Below, one piece after another: positions 7,638 through 10,492 of a DNA stretch of 10,492 nucleotides. The stretch is from the NCBI GenBank assembly GCA_016200445.1, contig JACQEQ010000142.1, positions 1 to 10,492 of the forward strand, given 5' to 3'. The notes beneath the pieces were generated by a model. It made no database searches, had not been told where the DNA came from, and saw only the letters and a list, made by a program, of their open reading frames with translations. How positions within the stretch are numbered: position 1 is the first letter of the stretch; each line of letters opens with the position of its first letter. A program made the translations under genes and the position numbers. The DNA is from Gammaproteobacteria bacterium. Its GTDB lineage: Bacteria > Pseudomonadota > Gammaproteobacteria > SG8-11.

Positions 7638-9002
7638 ATGAAACCTTTTATTATGGTGGTCGACGACGAGCCGGATATTCGCGCGTTGGTGAAGGATATT
7701 CTGGAAGACGAAGGCTATGCGGTGGGTGTTGCGCAGGACGGCGCCAGTGCGCGCAACCTGCTGCGCGCGCAATCCCCCGACCTGGTGTTGCTGGATATCT
7801 GGATGCCGGACATCGACGGAATATCTTTGTTGCAGGAATGGGTCGCTGCCGGTCTGAAAGCACCGGTGGTGATGGTGTCAGGACATGGCACCGTAGAATC
7901 GGCGGTGGAGGCGACCCGGCACGGCGCATTCGATTTTATCGAGAAGCCCTTGTCGTTGGGGAAGTTGCTCCAGACGGTACAAAAAGCTTTGGCGCAGGGC
8001 CGGTCGAGCAAAGAGCCCGCACGCCACGCGTTAACGCGCGCCGACTTCGAGCCGGTCGGACGCAGCACTGCCATGCAGCGGCTGCGGGATCAGGCGCGAC
8101 GCGTAGCGGAATCCAGTGCATGGTTATTAATCAGCGGCGAATCCGGCAGCGGCAAAGAAACGCTTGCACGCTACGTGCAACAGAGCGGTCCGCGCAAAGA
8201 TGCGCCGTTTGTGGTTGCAACCGTCGCTAATTTCAACGCCGCACGCACGGAGGAATTATTATTCGGCCGTGAAACCGCTGGTGAAATCAAGCCGGGTTGT
8301 TTCGAGGAGGCGCAGGGCGGTGTTTTGTATTTAAACGATATCGCCGATCTCGACATTTCTTGCCAGGCAAAATTGCTTGATGTGTGCACGACACGTTCTT
8401 TCAAGCGCGTTGGCGGCGCGCGGCGCATCGAGGTCGACGTGCGCGTGATCGCGGCGACCCGGGTAAATTTGAAAGAAGCCGTAGCGGCGGGCAAGTTCCG
8501 CGAGGAATTGTATTACCGTATCGGCGAGATCGCTTTAAACTTACCGCCGTTGCGCGAGCACGTCGAAGACATTCCCGACTTGCTGAATCATTTCACCGAC
8601 GTGTTCGTCGGCAACGAGCAACTACCGTATCGAAAATTCAGTCTGGCTGCGCAAAACTGGTTACGTAATTACCCGTGGCCGGGGAATGTGCTGGAATTAC
8701 GTAATTTTGTGCATCGGCTGCTAATGTTGGGTACGACGCCCGAGATCGGCAGCCAGGAGGCGGAGACGACTATAATCGAACACGCCGCCGTGGCCATCGC
8801 GGCGGAGAACGATGGATTCGACCTGCCGCTGCGCGAAGCGCGCGAACGCTTCGAGAAAAGTTATCTCGAACACCATCTGAAGCAGTCCAGTGGCAACGTC
8901 GGGTTAGTTGCAAAACAGGCCGGCATGGAGCGCACGCATCTGTATCGCAAATTTCGCGCGCTAGGTATCGATACCAAACAAATCAAAGAATACAAAGAAT
9001 GA
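7638..9002 (+). CDS. ntrX: NtrX-like response regulator with degenerate AAA+ domain
   Basis: The 454-residue product is the probable partner of the upstream kinase. The receiver domain (1 to about 120) is complete: acidic Asp9/Asp10, phospho-acceptor Asp53 in LVLLDIWMPDIDG, Ser81 and Lys103. The central AAA+ domain (about 138-365) keeps Walker A GESGSGKE at 167-174 and the arginines of FREELYYRI (288, 294). The region LFGRETAGEIKPGCFEEA lacks the GAFTGA sigma-54 contact loop and is several residues shorter than usual. Walker B reads VLYLNDI (LFLDEI in canonical members), sensor I reads AATR instead of AATN, and sensor II reads WPGNVLELRN instead of WPGNVRELxN. The C-terminal Fis-type HTH (about 405-445: SSGNVGLVAKQAGMERTHLYRKF) looks normal. 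Phosphorylation-controlled DNA binding without sigma-54 ATPase activation is therefore likely. The stop overlaps the trkA start. The gene symbol rests on architecture and the kinase partner. Confidence 0.88.
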   Translation: MKPFIMVVDDEPDIRALVKDILEDEGYAVGVAQDGASARNLLRAQSPDLVLLDIWMPDIDGISLLQEWVAAGLKAPVVMVSGHGTVESAVEATRHGAFDFIEKPLSLGKLLQTVQKALAQGRSSKEPARHALTRADFEPVGRSTAMQRLRDQARRVAESSAWLLISGESGSGKETLARYVQQSGPRKDAPFVVATVANFNAARTEELLFGRETAGEIKPGCFEEAQGGVLYLNDIADLDISCQAKLLDVCTTRSFKRVGGARRIEVDVRVIAATRVNLKEAVAAGKFREELYYRIGEIALNLPPLREHVEDIPDLLNHFTDVFVGNEQLPYRKFSLAAQNWLRNYPWPGNVLELRNFVHRLLMLGTTPEIGSQEAETTIIEHAAVAIAAENDGFDLPLREARERFEKSYLEHHLKQSSGNVGLVAKQAGMERTHLYRKFRALGIDTKQIKEYKE

Positions 9003-10372
9003 AAATCATTATTCTCGGCGCCGGGCAAGTCGGTGCGTCGGTGGCGGCAAACTTGGCGCACGAAGCCAACGACATCACCGTGATCGATTCCGATCTTAAA
9101 AAATTGCAAGATTTGCAGGACCGGTTGGATTTACGCACCGTTCACGGCCATGCCTCGCATCCTGAAATTCTGGCGCAGGCAGGGGCGGACGACGCCGACA
9201 TGATTATCGCGGTAACCAACAGCGACGAGATCAACATGGTGGCGTGTCAAGTCGCCTACACCGTGTTCCATACGCCGACCAAAATTGCGCGGGTGCGTGC
9301 TGTGGGCTATCTGAACAACGCGTTGTTATTTTCACCGGAAGCATTTCCGGTCGACATGATCATCAGCCCCGAGCAGTTAATTACCGATTATATTTTGCGC
9401 TTGATTGAGTACCCGGGAGCGTTGCAGGTGCTGGATTTCGCCGGCGGCAAGGTGCAACTGGTCGGCTTGCGGGCCTATTACGGCGGGCCGCTGGTCGGCA
9501 ACGATTTGCGTGAGTTGCGCAAGCACATGCCAAATGTCGAGACCCGCGTGGCTGCGATTTTCCGGCGCGGCAAGCCGATTCTTCCCGAAGGCAACACCAA
9601 GATCGAAGCCGACGACGAAGTATTTTTCGTGGCGGCAAAAAACAACATCCGCGCGGTGATGGGCGAACTGCGCCGGCTCGACAAACCCTACAAGCGCGTG
9701 GTGATTGCCGGCGGCGGCAATATCGGAGTGCGGCTGGCGCGCACGCTCGAGCGCGATTATCAAGTCAAGCTCATCGACCACAACGCGGCGCGCACTGAGC
9801 AGGTCGCCAAAGAGCTCGACAAAACCGTGGTGTTGCTCGGCGATGCTGCCGACGGCGATTTGCTGCTGGAAGAAAACATCGAACATACCGATGTGTTTTG
9901 CGCCGTCACCAACGACGACGAGGCGAACATTTTATCGTCGATGCTGGCCAAGCGTCTGGGTGCCCGTAAAGTCATGGCACTTATAAACCGGGCCGCGTAT
10001 GTCGATTTGGTCGAGAGCGGCATCATCGACATCGCCATTTCGCCGCAGCAAGTTACCATCGGCACCTTGCTGGCCCACATCCGGCGCGGCGACATTGCCG
10101 CCGTGCACTCGCTGCGGCGCGGTGCCGCCGAGGCGATTGAAGCCGTGGCGCACGGCGATGCGCGCACGTCCAAGGTGGTGGGCCGTGCGATACAAGACAT
10201 TAAGCTTCCGGCGGGTGCGACCATCGGCGCCGTGGTGCGCGGCAACGACGTGGTTATTGCCCATCACGACACGGTGATTCAAGCCGAGGACCACATCATT
10301 TTGTTCCTTGTCGACAAGCGGCGTATCGGCGAAGTAGAGCGGCTATTTCAGGTCGGAGTGACTTTCCTATGA
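8999..10372 (+). CDS. trkA: Trk potassium uptake system NAD-binding subunit TrkA
   Basis: TrkA is the cytoplasmic nucleotide-binding subunit that gates the TrkH potassium channel at the inner membrane. The 457 residues match the E. coli length (458). The protein is a tandem duplication of RCK_N plus TrkA_C. The first Rossmann motif, IIILGAGQVGASVA, starts at residue 3 with the acidic VIDSD near 28-32. The second, RVVIAGGGNIGVRLARTLE, starts at residue 233 with LIDHN following. The ending LFQVGVTFL is characteristic of the family. The ATG at 8999 shares bases with the regulator's TGA (ATGA), so translation is probably coupled to ntrX; no separate strong RBS is seen. It is followed by trkH 26 bp later, giving both subunits of the transporter in one transcript. 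Confidence 0.97.
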   Translation: MKIIILGAGQVGASVAANLAHEANDITVIDSDLKKLQDLQDRLDLRTVHGHASHPEILAQAGADDADMIIAVTNSDEINMVACQVAYTVFHTPTKIARVRAVGYLNNALLFSPEAFPVDMIISPEQLITDYILRLIEYPGALQVLDFAGGKVQLVGLRAYYGGPLVGNDLRELRKHMPNVETRVAAIFRRGKPILPEGNTKIEADDEVFFVAAKNNIRAVMGELRRLDKPYKRVVIAGGGNIGVRLARTLERDYQVKLIDHNAARTEQVAKELDKTVVLLGDAADGDLLLEENIEHTDVFCAVTNDDEANILSSMLAKRLGARKVMALINRAAYVDLVESGIIDIAISPQQVTIGTLLAHIRRGDIAAVHSLRRGAAEAIEAVAHGDARTSKVVGRAIQDIKLPAGATIGAVVRGNDVVIAHHDTVIQAEDHIILFLVDKRRIGEVERLFQVGVTFL

Positions 10373-10398
10373 CGCCGTCGAAGGCCGGATAAATACCG

Positions 10399-10492
10399 AT
10401 GCAACTGCTTGTTATCCAGCGCATCCTGGGCCTGCTCTTGATGCTGCATGGCGTCACCAGGCTGCCGCCGTTTCTGGTGGCGTTGTATTATG
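10399..10492 (+). CDS. trkH: Trk potassium channel subunit TrkH, 5' end only
   Basis: Only the first 31 codons lie in the window: MQLLVIQRILGLLLMLHGVT, then RLPPFLVALYY. This hydrophobic start resembles the first membrane helix of TrkH (E. coli begins MHFRAITRIVGLLVIL). An in-frame stop (TAA at 10390-10392) precedes the ATG at 10399, so this is the first available ATG. GGA lies about 9 nt upstream as a modest RBS. Its place directly after trkA fits the trkAH pairing. The sequenced portion is short, so identity rests on the N-terminal pattern and context. Confidence 0.85.
   Translation, partial: MQLLVIQRILGLLLMLHGVTRLPPFLVALYY

Noticed and set aside
9377..9886. Minus-strand open frame of 169 codons inside trkA
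   Set aside because: It is antisense to the conserved TrkA core and shows no recognisable domain, signal peptide or RBS.

Overview
This window is a conserved housekeeping block from a proteobacterium, most likely a betaproteobacterium. The order dprA - LysM protein (TsaP-like) // def - fmt - rsmB - trkA is shared with Pseudomonas (PA0021 to PA0016, recalled from knowledge, not searched). A DUF4390 gene and an NtrY/NtrX-type two-component pair between rsmB and trkA is the arrangement I associate with Betaproteobacteria. The DNA is moderately GC-rich and codon use looks uniform. I see no mobile element, RNA gene, CRISPR array or sign of recent transfer.

Left part, minus strand (1-1808): a TsaP-like secreted LysM protein followed by dprA, which runs off the left edge. 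One probably anchors the type IV pilus secretin to peptidoglycan; the other loads RecA on incoming DNA. Together they suggest, but do not prove, natural transformation. The dprA frame is open across the whole sequenced portion.

Divergent intergenic region (1809-2031): a strong RBS for tsaP, an inverted repeat, and a consensus TATAAT box facing def.

Right part, plus strand (2032-10492): one tightly packed gene string, with gaps of at most about 32 bp and several of 5-7 bp. It starts with def and fmt (removal and addition of the formyl group of initiator Met) and rsmB (16S rRNA m5C967). A secreted DUF4390 protein follows, then a four-TM NtrY-like histidine kinase, an NtrX-like response regulator, trkA (overlapping ntrX by ATGA) and the first 31 codons of trkH. 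The second half looks like a signalling and potassium-uptake module.

The most interesting point is the NtrX-like regulator. Its receiver domain and Fis-type HTH look normal, but its AAA+ domain has lost the GAFTGA loop and has substitutions in Walker B, sensor I and sensor II. It is therefore unlikely to be a classical sigma-54 activator. I found no wholly new system; most of the window is ordinary core genome.
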